This document shows positions 17,765 to 27,000 of a stretch of DNA of 55,550 nt, one piece after another. The stretch comes from an uncultured Verrucomicrobiota bacterium (GTDB taxonomy: Bacteria > Verrucomicrobiota > Verrucomicrobiia > Opitutales > Intestinicryptomonadaceae). Positions within the stretch are counted from its first letter, which is position 1. Every line of letters begins with the position of its first letter. The stretch lies in assembly GCA_949287395.1 (NCBI GenBank), contig CASEFZ010000071.1:1-55550 (forward strand). Direction: 5' to 3'. The notes under the pieces are model-generated. The model was given only the letters and a program-made list of their open reading frames with translations. It had not been told where the DNA came from and ran no database searches. The position numbers were made by a program, and so were the translations under genes.

Positions 17765-18610
17765 ATGAAAGAAAAAAAATTGTTCGAGTTCGAGCACGAG
17801 GCCATGAACTCCAATTTGTTCATCAAAATTTACCATGAAGACGAAAGGTATGCCCGCAGTGCGGCTCTGGATTGTTTTGCAAGGCTTGATTACATAGAGA
17901 GCCTTTTGAGCATACACATCACCGACAGCGAGGCCGACATCATAAACAACATGCCCGTGGGCGGGGTGTTCAAATTGGCCTCGGAAACCGCCGACTGTAT
18001 TGTGCAGGCCTGCAATGCCGCGGCCATAACCGACGGCGCCGTTGATGTATGCATGGGGGATTATTTTTTGAAAAATAAAAAGACGCCGGGTTTCGGGCTG
18101 ATAGAAAATCCGTCGAGGCTGGAGTTGGAGGTGGACTACGAAAATCTTCTTGTGCGCAAGAATACGGCGGGGCGGTTGGACTTCGGCGCGGTGGGCAAAG
18201 GCTTCGGGGTTGACGAGATGGCTTTGCTGTTGAAGGATCCCTGGGAGATTGAAAACGCGTTTCTGGGATTTACGAGCACAGTTTACGCCTTGGGTTGCAA
18301 CGCGGACAAAAAATGGAGCGTGGATTTGGGCGACGGCTTTTTTGTGGATATAGAGCCGGACACCGCCGCGGCGTGCTCCGGAACGGCAGTACAAGGGGCG
18401 CATATATGCGACGGGCGCACGGGCAAGGCGGTTGAAAACCCGCCGTTTAGGGTTTGGGCGTTTGCGGCGTCGGCGGCGGAAAGCGACGCAATGTCTACGG
18501 CGTTTTCGATTCTCCCGCGCGGGCGCATAGAGCAAATATGCCGCGATTACGGCCTGCGCGCGGCCGTGCAGAGCACTCCGGACTCTAAAATAGAGTGGAT
18601 ATGGAAATAA
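17765..18610 (+). CDS. ApbE-like FAD:protein FMN transferase
   Basis: Encodes 281 aa from the ATG at 17765; upstream in-frame sequence overlaps the GH78 end and looks noncoding. Family features are DFGAVGKGFGVDEMA (nucleotide-binding core), a following Phe/Thr-rich strand region, CDGRTGKAVENPP, and AAESDAMSTAFSILP, which holds the metal-binding Asp and Thr. ApbE proteins move FMN from FAD to Thr/Ser of flavoproteins such as Nqr/Rnf subunits or fumarate reductases. Most are periplasmic lipoproteins, but this one starts MKEKKLFEFEHEAMN without a signal peptide, so it may act in the cytoplasm. It lies between GH78 and the arnA-like gene; no flavoprotein substrate is visible nearby. Confidence 0.8.
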   Translation: MKEKKLFEFEHEAMNSNLFIKIYHEDERYARSAALDCFARLDYIESLLSIHITDSEADIINNMPVGGVFKLASETADCIVQACNAAAITDGAVDVCMGDYFLKNKKTPGFGLIENPSRLELEVDYENLLVRKNTAGRLDFGAVGKGFGVDEMALLLKDPWEIENAFLGFTSTVYALGCNADKKWSVDLGDGFFVDIEPDTAAACSGTAVQGAHICDGRTGKAVENPPFRVWAFAASAAESDAMSTAFSILPRGRIEQICRDYGLRAAVQSTPDSKIEWIWK

Positions 18611-18677
18611 GGCAACGTGCCGCGCGCCCATTTTATGCTTGCCTGGCCGGCTCATCGGCGTATTGAATCTGACGGGT

Positions 18678-19736
18678 ATGAAGAGCGCGAAAAAGGTGTT
18701 GATATTGGGGGTAAACGGCTTCATAGGGTCGTCTCTGGCGTGGAGAATGCTTACCGACACAAATTGGGACGTGACGGGAATGGACGTTTCGTCTGGTAAA
18801 ATAAGCCACTGCCTCGAGTGCGAAAGGTTCCACTTCTTTAAGAAAGATGCGCTTGCCGACAACGATTGGATTGAATCGGCGGTGAGGGATTGCGACGTTG
18901 TGCTTCCGCTTGTGGCCATAGCAACGCCCGCACTTTATGTGAAGGATCCGCTGAGGGTTTACAGGCTTGACTACGAATCCAACATCAGGGTTGTGGAATG
19001 GTGCGCCAAGTATGGCAAGAGGATAGTGTTTCCTTCAACTTCCGAGGTTTACGGGATGTGTCCGGACGCGGCGTTTGACGAAGAGCAATCAAGCCTGGTG
19101 CTTGGCCCCATAGCGAAGGAGCGCTGGATATATTCCTGCATAAAGCAGATGTTGGACAGGGTGATTTGGGCGTATGGAAAGCACGAGGGGTTGAAATTTA
19201 CGCTGTTTAGGCCGTTTAATTTTATCGGGCCGAAGCAGGACGACATAAACTCCCCGAAAGAGGGGGCCTCGAGGGTTTTGACACAGTTTATTCACAACAT
19301 AATAAACGGGAAGCCCTTGAAGCTGGTTGACGGCGGCGCCCAAGAGCGCAGCTTTACATTTATAGACGACGGCATAGACTGCCTTATGAAAATTATAGAG
19401 AATAAGGACGGTTGCGCCGACGGGCAGATTTTTAACATAGGCAACCCCGAGATGAAGTTTTCGATACGCGGCCTTGCGGAGCTGCTGATAAGTTTGATAT
19501 CGAAATATCCCGGATACGCGGACGCTGCAGGCAAAACGGTTGTTGAGAATGTTTCCAGCAGGGAATATTACGGCGAGGGCTACCAAGATGTTCCCCGCAG
19601 GGTGCCGTCTATAAGGCGCGCCCGGGAGATTTTGGGCTGGAATCCGAAAACGACACTTGAGCAGGCGGTAAGGCTTACTCTCGATTACCACTTGTTGCAC
19701 AAAGATTACGAATTGGAGCGGAGTTTTGGCAGGTAG
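18678..19736 (+). CDS. UDP-glucuronate decarboxylase / UDP-4-keto-pentose synthase (ArnA C-terminal domain type)
   Basis: Encodes 352 aa from the ATG at 18678, giving the dinucleotide-binding start KKVLILGVNGFIGSSLAWRM. It is a short-chain dehydrogenase/epimerase: STSEVYG provides the Ser-Glu seen in ArnA, and Tyr152-x3-Lys156 in RWIYSCIKQMLDRVIWAYG is almost identical to the E. coli ArnA dehydrogenase domain. It would oxidise and decarboxylate UDP-glucuronate to UDP-4-keto-pentose, a step towards 4-amino-4-deoxy-L-arabinose. The ArnA formyltransferase domain is absent. The next gene, one base after its stop, encodes an ArnD homologue, supporting an aminoarabinose role over plain UDP-xylose synthesis. 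Confidence 0.88.
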   Translation: MKSAKKVLILGVNGFIGSSLAWRMLTDTNWDVTGMDVSSGKISHCLECERFHFFKKDALADNDWIESAVRDCDVVLPLVAIATPALYVKDPLRVYRLDYESNIRVVEWCAKYGKRIVFPSTSEVYGMCPDAAFDEEQSSLVLGPIAKERWIYSCIKQMLDRVIWAYGKHEGLKFTLFRPFNFIGPKQDDINSPKEGASRVLTQFIHNIINGKPLKLVDGGAQERSFTFIDDGIDCLMKIIENKDGCADGQIFNIGNPEMKFSIRGLAELLISLISKYPGYADAAGKTVVENVSSREYYGEGYQDVPRRVPSIRRAREILGWNPKTTLEQAVRLTLDYHLLHKDYELERSFGR

Positions 19737-19737
19737 C

Positions 19738-20625
19738 ATGAAATTGGCGATAAAAGTAGATGTGGACACATACAGGGGCACCGATGTCGGCGTTCCGAAG
19801 TTGGCGGAAATATTAAAGAGGCGTTCCGTGCCTGCCACATTTCTTTTTTCGTTCGGCCCGGACAATACGGGGAAGGCTCTCAGGCGGATATTCAGGAAGG
19901 GTTTTTTAAAAAAGTGCCTGCGCTCCAACGTGGCGGGAAACTACGGAATAAAGACGCTTCTTTACGGCACATTGTTAAAAGCCCCAAAAATAGCGAAGCT
20001 GTGCTCTGCAAAGATGAAGCAGGTTGACGCCGACGGGTTTGAATGCGGGATACACAGCTGGGACCACTTCAAATGGCAGGACTATCTTTGCTCTATGCGT
20101 TCCACGGAGGTTGACACCGAATTCACGCGGGCGCTGGCCGAGTTTGAAAAAGTGTTTTTCAGGCAGGCAAAGTGTTGCGGATCACCCGGGTGGCAGGTGG
20201 CGGAGGGCTCCTTTGAAGCCGAGGACAAGGCGGGCCTGCTATACGCCTCTGATACGCGCGGGCTTTATCCGTTTATTCCGGAATTCGGCGGGAGAAAATT
20301 TAAGACGCTTCAGATACCAACAACTCTCCCTACTCTCGACGAGGTGTTGGGCAGGGTGAAGCTTGCTGAGATGTCGGATATGCTCTTTGAGAAGATGGGT
20401 CGGCAGGAGAACCCGGTGCTGACCGTGCATGCGGAGCTTGAAGGAATGGCTTATGCGGGCTGGTTCGAAAAATTTTTGGACGAAGCGGCGGGGCGCGGTG
20501 TGGAGTTCTACAGCCTTGAAAGTCTGGCTTGCGAGCTTTTGCAGTCGGGGCGGATTCCGGTTTGCAGGGTTGAGATGGCCGAATTTGAGGGTAGAAGCGG
20601 GTTGCTTGCCCAACAGGTTATTTAG
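19738..20625 (+). CDS. ArnD-like polysaccharide deacetylase (formamido-arabinose-phosphoundecaprenol deformylase)
   Basis: Encodes 295 aa, the length of ArnD. It begins MKLAIKVDVDTYRGTDVGVP, matching the ArnD start with the metal-binding Asp of the NodB fold. Other matches are FSFGPDNTGKALRRI, LRSNVAGNYG, CGIHSWDHFKWQ (His/Asp metal ligands), TLPTLDEVLGR and VLTVHAELEGMAY. ArnD removes the formyl group from undecaprenyl-phosphate-4-formamido-L-arabinose at the inner membrane before transfer to lipid A. The start lies one base after the stop of the decarboxylase gene, so the two are certainly co-transcribed. Genes for ArnB, ArnC, ArnT and the formyltransferase are not in the window. Confidence 0.88.
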   Translation: MKLAIKVDVDTYRGTDVGVPKLAEILKRRSVPATFLFSFGPDNTGKALRRIFRKGFLKKCLRSNVAGNYGIKTLLYGTLLKAPKIAKLCSAKMKQVDADGFECGIHSWDHFKWQDYLCSMRSTEVDTEFTRALAEFEKVFFRQAKCCGSPGWQVAEGSFEAEDKAGLLYASDTRGLYPFIPEFGGRKFKTLQIPTTLPTLDEVLGRVKLAEMSDMLFEKMGRQENPVLTVHAELEGMAYAGWFEKFLDEAAGRGVEFYSLESLACELLQSGRIPVCRVEMAEFEGRSGLLAQQVI

Positions 20626-20627
20626 AT

Positions 20628-21740
20628 ATGGCTAAGAAATTCGCGTTGTGGTTTTGTGTTTTGGCTTTCGCGCCGTTTTGGGCGGCTGCGCAGGCCGGAG
20701 GCGGTTTACATGTTTCGGGTGTGTCAGCGGGCGCAAAAGTAAAGCAGGAAAATCCGAAGGAGATTTTTGAAAGGGCGAAATCCGGAGATGCGGGCGCCCA
20801 GTTGGCCATAGGCTCTTTTTATGCAAACGGCACAAACGGATTTCAGAAAAATCCCGAAGAGGCCGTCAAGTGGATGACAAAATCGGCGGAACAGGGCTTT
20901 CAGGCGGCCCAGCTGTACTTGGGCGTAATCTACGGCGGGGGAACGATTGTGCCGAGGGATTTTCAAAAGGCGCAATATTGGCGCGAACTGGCGGCAAAAA
21001 ACGGCTCGCCGCAGGAAAAGTGGTCGCTTGGGAATGCGTATTTCTTCGGGTATATGCTTCCGAAAAATTTGGACAAGGCGGTCTTTTGGATAGAGGCCGC
21101 GGCGAACGAGGGGCACCCGGACGCAGTCGTAAAAATGGTGCAAATATGCGAAAAACTTGGAGACGCGGAAAATTTGAGCAAGTGGCAAAACCGGCTTTCG
21201 GAGCTTGAGATAGCGTCGGCCGAGGGCGGCAATACGGCGGCCATGACATCCATAGCAAAAAAATACTTGCGCGGCAGGGGAGGCCTTCCAAGGAGCATTT
21301 CAAAAGGCGTATATTGGTACAAGAAGGCCGCCGATTTGGGCGACGACACCGCCTTGGAAACCGTAGCCAAAATGTATGCGCGTGGAAGGTATTTGCCAAA
21401 AAACCAGGATATGGCGCGGAAGTATTTTATGAAACTTGTCGACAAGAACCCGTCGCATGCGATGATAATATCAAACTTGTATCTGCAGGGTAAGGACGGT
21501 TTCCCGAAGGACGACGAGCAGTCTCTCTTTTGGCTGGAGCGCGCGGCCGAGCGCACAGACGATTCCGTGCGCCTATACATTGCATGGCGCTATTGGAGCG
21601 GTATAAACGCACCCAAAGACCCGCAGAGGGCCGTATATTGGTGCAAGCAGTGCAAGGGCAATCCGTCGGCAGAAAAGATGGCCTCCGACATAATGCAAAA
21701 CAAGGCAGCCCCGGAAAATTTTGCAGGATATTTAAAGTAG
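20628..21740 (+). CDS. Exported Sel1-like repeat protein
   Basis: Encodes 370 aa with a signal peptide (MAKKFALWFCVLAFAPFWAA, cleavage after AQA). About seven Sel1 repeats follow, for example GAQLAIGSFYANGTNG and AVKWMTKSAEQG near the start and SLFWLERAAER and AVYWCKQC near the end. It is a scaffold-type periplasmic protein with no catalytic motif. It begins two bases after the arnD-like stop, so it belongs to the same transcription unit as the arn-type pair and might help place or regulate them; that link is inference. It is shorter and more divergent in its repeats than the Sel1 protein at 290-1720. Confidence 0.85.
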   Translation: MAKKFALWFCVLAFAPFWAAAQAGGGLHVSGVSAGAKVKQENPKEIFERAKSGDAGAQLAIGSFYANGTNGFQKNPEEAVKWMTKSAEQGFQAAQLYLGVIYGGGTIVPRDFQKAQYWRELAAKNGSPQEKWSLGNAYFFGYMLPKNLDKAVFWIEAAANEGHPDAVVKMVQICEKLGDAENLSKWQNRLSELEIASAEGGNTAAMTSIAKKYLRGRGGLPRSISKGVYWYKKAADLGDDTALETVAKMYARGRYLPKNQDMARKYFMKLVDKNPSHAMIISNLYLQGKDGFPKDDEQSLFWLERAAERTDDSVRLYIAWRYWSGINAPKDPQRAVYWCKQCKGNPSAEKMASDIMQNKAAPENFAGYLK

Positions 21741-22116
21741 GCATTGCGTGCGGTAAAAGCCTGCCGGCGCGCTTGCGGCCGTTGTGGAAAGGGAGCGCTT
21801 GAATTTGCCTTCCCGGGGTGTACAAGCTTTTGTTTATTGCCGCAGCTTTTCTCTTTGCTTGGAGCGTTTTGAGGGAATAGGTTTCTTCCGGAAAATGGGA
21901 AGTTGAAAGGCGGGGGGCTGAAAACGATTTTTCGTTCGGGTTGAAGCGATATGTTTTTATGCGCGTTTGCCCGGATTTTCAGATGGAATTGCGGCGCTTT
22001 GAAACCGGGCCCGTGGGCGGGGGGCTTTATTAAAAATGGGAAACTTTCCGTAAAGAACGCCCCACGCATTCCCGGTGCGCCAAACCCTGGACTGGCTCCT
22101 TTTTTATAAAGCGAGG
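21741..22116. other. Convergent intergenic region
   Basis: This 376-base gap lies between the plus-strand Sel1 gene and the minus-strand exosortase gene. I see no protein-like frame, tRNA or RNA motif, and no hairpin with a T-run good enough to call a terminator, although both flanking genes should end here. Confidence 0.5.
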
Positions 22117-23109
22117 CTAATGTGTATTGGCGGCGCCGTTTTCCGGTTCCTCTTTGAAGCCCGGCGGCACGCGGCTAAACTGGAATATGGGCAAGAGGAC
22201 AAGAAGCCCAACGACGGTCATTCCAAGGACGAAATATCCCGCGGCGTCGTGGACAAACCCTGATATGGACTCGGGGCCGTTTTGGTAGGCCCAAAAAGAA
22301 AGAAACAGAGCCCGCAATATATTGTTAAAAAAGGCCAGGCACATCGAGACAAGCACAAGCAACACCTTCTTCCAAAATTTATCCAGAAACACCGCCGCCA
22401 AAAACGAGCCGGCAAACAGGCAGGCCGTCAGTGATCTTATTCCGCTGCATGCGTCCGCTACGCCAACCGAGCCGTTGGGAAAGGTCAAAGAGTTTCCGTT
22501 TAGCTCCACAACATAGCCCAGCCATGTCATTACGGCATACACTATTTTTGCGACCTTTGACAGCAGAAACAAGCTTATCAAATTTTCCACGGAGCTAAAA
22601 AGCGGCGCCGATATCAGCCAAGCGAAGGCAGGGAATATAAAGAGGCATACAAACCCCAACCTCTCTTTTATGGTTGACGGTTTGCGCGCCGCCGCAAAAT
22701 AGGCCATGGCGATGAAGCTAAAGGAAAAGCCAAAAGTTATGGGGAAGGCCAAGCTGCCAGACTCCTGCGCTGCTATCAGCATAAACGCGAACAGGAAAAA
22801 CACCGCCAGTCCGCACAGCAGCATGCTGCCGAAAAACGTGTCGGCAATCAGGTTGGCAAGCGAATACTTGGGCTTGGAAGTAAGTCCGACGTTGGAAAAG
22901 TACGCAAAAACTTTTTCCTTCCGGTCGAAAATCACATAGAGGGCAAATATCGGCATTAGGTAGCCGAATGAATAGTCCTGCCTGGTTGCCCACGTTTCGG
23001 AAAGAAAAAACGTCAAGATGCAACCCATCACAAGAACCGCAAACGCGCCCACCCACACTTCCTTGGGCATTTTATTGATCAGGTCTGGTTTGGGGTTTGA
23101 ATCTGGCAT
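22117..23109 (-). CDS. Exosortase (PEP-CTERM transpeptidase)
   Basis: Encodes 330 aa, a polytopic membrane protein with about eight hydrophobic helices. The exosortase catalytic triad is present: Cys221 in VADACSGIRSLTA, Arg266 in NNILRALFLSFWAY and His287 in FVHDAAGY. The upstream FPNGSVGVADAC is also typical. It recognises Pro-Glu-Pro-type C-terminal signals in exported proteins, cleaves them and transfers them to an unknown acceptor. One such substrate ends at the left edge of this window (2-196). The gene lies 13 bases downstream of an EpsI-like partner, a common pairing. The Asn/Pro-rich ends (MPDSNPKPD; EEPENGAANTH) are probably cytoplasmic tails. Confidence 0.93.
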   Translation of the reverse strand: MPDSNPKPDLINKMPKEVWVGAFAVLVMGCILTFFLSETWATRQDYSFGYLMPIFALYVIFDRKEKVFAYFSNVGLTSKPKYSLANLIADTFFGSMLLCGLAVFFLFAFMLIAAQESGSLAFPITFGFSFSFIAMAYFAAARKPSTIKERLGFVCLFIFPAFAWLISAPLFSSVENLISLFLLSKVAKIVYAVMTWLGYVVELNGNSLTFPNGSVGVADACSGIRSLTACLFAGSFLAAVFLDKFWKKVLLVLVSMCLAFFNNILRALFLSFWAYQNGPESISGFVHDAAGYFVLGMTVVGLLVLLPIFQFSRVPPGFKEEPENGAANTH

Positions 23110-23122
23110 GTTGCGGTAATTG

Positions 23123-23896
23123 TCAGTTTTGGTTGGACTTCGCGCCCGAGGCCGAATTTTCCTGTTTTGCAGGGCGCATGGCTGCGCCCTCGGAAAGAAT
23201 GTTTTCGCCCAAAGACTTCAATATTTTTCTAAAACCAGGGTTTTTGGCAAGCTCTTCAAAAGGGGTTTCGGAATCCAGCCTGACAAAATACAGATCCGGA
23301 GAACCTATAAAAGCGGATATAAACATATTCTTAAAATAGTCTATGGGGTTGCGCACGTAGGTATTGCCGTCGCCGTAGTCGTATCTTTTCCCGTCGGCAA
23401 TGAACCAAAACAGGACATTGCGCCTTATTCCCGCCCTGTCGAAAGTCATGTACCTATAGTAGGCGGGCATTATTTTTATTCCATCGATGTCGCCAAAGAG
23501 GTAGTCGCTTTTCTTCTTGTCCAGATGGTTTTTCCAGCCGTTTTCAACCCAACACCTGTCGGGAGTGTGGCTTGATGCGTTAGCGGTTCCGTCTTTACCC
23601 TTTTCCCAATAGGCGACGTACAGCCCGAAAGCCGAGGAGCCGTCGTCGGATTTGTACTCGCGGGATAAATAGTCTGAGGCCTGCAATATTTTTCGCGCCG
23701 CCCTTTCTACTTCGGGGGTGTCGCCAAGCGGAAGATCTTTGGAGGCCCAGCCTTCGACCTTTGCGGGAATTATTTTTGCCAAAGTTCCCTCGAGCATTCT
23801 GGATTCGGCCTTAGGCTTGCCGAAATATACATACGCAAAAAGCGCCGCTGTGCCCAGCAGCAGAAGCAATATTACGGCATTGGCAAATTTTAGCAT
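23123..23896 (-). CDS. EpsI-like exosortase-associated protein
   Basis: Encodes 257 aa: one N-terminal membrane anchor (MLKFANAVILLLLLGTAALF) and a periplasmic EpsI domain. The domain is recognised by HTPDRCWVENGWKNH (family HxPxxCxxxxGW), the nearby PAYYRYMTFDRAGI and LFWFIADG. EpsI domains accompany exosortases in exopolysaccharide/PEP-CTERM loci and are often fused to them; here they are separate genes in the order epsI-like then exosortase. Its biochemical role is not established. The last ~20 residues are Ala/Ser/Gln/Asn-rich. It is divergently oriented from the GH2 gene, with 176 bases between the starts. Confidence 0.85.
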   Translation of the reverse strand: MLKFANAVILLLLLGTAALFAYVYFGKPKAESRMLEGTLAKIIPAKVEGWASKDLPLGDTPEVERAARKILQASDYLSREYKSDDGSSAFGLYVAYWEKGKDGTANASSHTPDRCWVENGWKNHLDKKKSDYLFGDIDGIKIMPAYYRYMTFDRAGIRRNVLFWFIADGKRYDYGDGNTYVRNPIDYFKNMFISAFIGSPDLYFVRLDSETPFEELAKNPGFRKILKSLGENILSEGAAMRPAKQENSASGAKSNQN

Positions 23897-24072
23897 AGGA
23901 GTTTAGGAAACTGAAAAAGCGAACAATAGCGGTCCAGACAGTTAAGGAATAAAGCGGTTTTATCAAGCATAAAAACATTTCTTGGGCGAATGGATAGTAT
24001 AAAAATGTTGACGAATGTAAATGGAAAGGATAAGGATCTTCGAAACAGGGGGAAATCTGTTAGTTTGCTTTT

Positions 24073-27000
24073 ATGAAATACGCTTACAAAAAAACGATTA
24101 TGGGCGCTGGGTTGTTGCGCCTTCCGCTCGCGGTCTGCGCGCTGTTTTGCGCGTATGCGGCGAACGCACAAATAGATTCTGCGGTTGGGGACGACCCGAC
24201 TCCCAGAATGGACGTCACGTTTGCCGACAGCGGCACGGACGAAAAATCCCAGAGCAGCGAAACGCGCGAGGGCGCAGTTCCTGACTGGGAGAATGCGGAA
24301 ATATTCCGCATAAACAAAGAGGATCCGTCTGCTACGGCGTGCTATTATGAGTCGAGCAAGGCGGCTATGGAGGGCGGACCGTCAACTTTGGAGGTAAGCC
24401 TCAACGGGAAATGGAAGTTTAACTTTGTGGGCTCTCCCAAGCTCAGGCCCGTGGATTTTTACAAGGACGATTACGACACTTCAAAGTGGGCTGAAATAGA
24501 CGTTCCGTCCAGCTGGCAGATGAAGGGGTATGACAACCCCAACTACTGCAATGTGCATTGGGGCTTTGACGCGTCGAATCCGCCCTTTGTCATGACCACG
24601 CCCAAGAACAGGAACGCCACAAACTATCCCGAGGAAAACAGAAATCCCGTAGGTTCCTACAAGAGGGAGTTCACTATTCCTTCCGATTGGAAGAGCGGCA
24701 GCGTATTCATAGAATTCGGCGGGGTGGACAGCGCATTCTACCTTTGGATAAACGGCAAGAAGGTGGGCTATTCACAGGACAGCCGCACGCCGGCAACTTT
24801 CGACATATCGAAATATTTGCGCATGGGTAAAAATACCGTTTCGGTGGAGGTTTACCGCTATTCCGACGGTTCCTACATGGAGTGCCAAGACATGATGCGC
24901 CTATCCGGCATTTTCCGCGACGTCCGCCTGTTTTGGCAGCCGAATCCGCGCATAAAGGACATATATATAAAGCCCGACCTTGATAGCGAGTACAAGGACG
25001 GTTCTTTGGAGGTTGAAATATTGGTTTCCAACAATGCCAAGTCTTCGCGCAGCTTGCGCTTGACCGGCGCGCTTTACGACGACGAGGGCAAGGTTGTGGC
25101 GAAGGCGTCCACGCCGGAGGCCGTCGACGCCGGAAAATCGAAACTTTGCAAATGGGAGTTCAAGGATATTCCGAACGTGAAGAAATGGAGCGCCGAGTAC
25201 CCGAATTTGTACAAGTTGGTTGTGGAGCTTGACACTGGCGGCAACAAGATTTACGCGGCTTGGAATGTCGGTTTCAGAAAGCTTGAGATGAAGGGCGGCC
25301 AGTTCCTGGTGAACGGGCAGCCCGTGTTGTTCAAGGGTGTGAACCGCCACGAACACCACCACATAAACGGCCACTACATGACCAAGGAGGCAGATCTTCA
25401 GGACATTCTGGAGATGAAGAAGCTCAATATAAACACGATAAGGACCTCGCACTATCCGGGTTCTCCGAATTTTTACGATCTTTGCGACAAGTATGGCATG
25501 TATGTTATAGACGAGGCCAATCTTGAGTCCCATGCGTTGGGCTACAAGCCCGACAGCCACTTCCTAAACAAGATGTGGGGCGCGGCTATTTTTGACCGCA
25601 TCAGGAACATGATAGAGCGCGACAAGAACCATCCGTCGGTTGTCATTTGGTCGTACGGCAACGAGTGCAAGAGCGGGCCGCACTTCCATGTGGCCGACAA
25701 GTGGGCGCGCAAGCGCGACCCCGTGCGTCCGAAATTCTGGCTTGAGGGCGCCCTTTGCGATTTCACGTATTCGATGTATCCAAGCCCGCAGCGCAAATAC
25801 AACGCTTACAAGAATTGGGAAAATGCAATTAAGCACAATAGCCGCTACCAGATAAAGCCGCTTTTGATGGCGGAGTATGCCCACATGATGGGCAACAGCG
25901 GCGGCGTTATGGAGGATTTGTGGGAAGCCATACGCTCCAACAAGCACGACCAGGGCGGCTGCATTTGGGACTGGAAAGACCAGGGATTGCAGCGCAACGC
26001 CGAGCACGACGTTATAGTTAAGGACGTGGCCAATCCGCAGCGCCATGTGGCGGTATTCCCGTCGTCCACCACGAAGGAGGTAATGCGCTACGCGAGCGTT
26101 GTGGCGTATCCCGGGTTGTTTGAAAAGACCACAAATGGCTTTACGATAGCTTTGCAGATGAGCCCCGAAAAGGGGTTTGCCCCGAAGGTTCCGTATGACG
26201 AGGGGCTGGCTAAAATAAGCAAGTTCGGCAAGGCTTCTGGCCGCGGCAGCACGGAAATTCTTGCTGAGCAGAACGACTTGTTTAAGCTGGAGCTGCGCAA
26301 CAGGAGGAATTTGTCATTCTCGGTGTGGAATGGAAAAGAGTGGGAAAATGTTAGCGCGGATATCCGCATATCCGGCGACATAAATGTTGCCGCGAGCGCC
26401 GGCAATGGCGAAATGAAGATTTACAGCGACGGCGTTGAGGTTGCAAAAAAGCCTCTCTCCCGCAAGGAGTTCTTCTCTTCCAGCCAGCTTGTGATGGGTG
26501 ACAGAATGCCGATTTACAAGCAGGGGTTGGACGGGGCCCTCAAGCGTTTCCGCGCTTTTGACAAGGTTGTGGACAAGGATTTCTTCAATGTAAACCCGAA
26601 GGACAAGAACCTTGTAAGCGACATCAACTTCGAGAATTTCGAGCAGCGCCCCAACGGCAAGGTATACTTTGCCATAGGCGGCGACTACAACGACGCCCCG
26701 AATTCCGGATATTGGAGCACTAATGGTGTTATGCATGCAGATCTGACCCGCCATCCTCATGCCGAGGAGGTCAAGAAGGTTTACCAGAACATACGCACCA
26801 AGTTGTTGAAGTTTGAGAAGGGCAGTTCCGATGCTGTTGCGGAGCTTGAGATATTCAACGAGAACTTCTTCAAGCCCCTGAAAGACTACGAGGCCCAGTG
26901 GGAACTTTCCGAGGACGGCGTGAAAGTCGAGAGCGGAGATCTCCCGATAAAGTTCCTTGCGCCGCAGGCCAAGATGAAGGCGACGGTGTCGTTCCCGTCG

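Noticed and set aside
17681-18919. 412-codon minus-strand frame opposite the ApbE-like and epimerase genes
   Set aside because: It lies fully antisense to recognised genes and its translation is Arg/His/Tyr-rich without any domain; an effect of codon bias.
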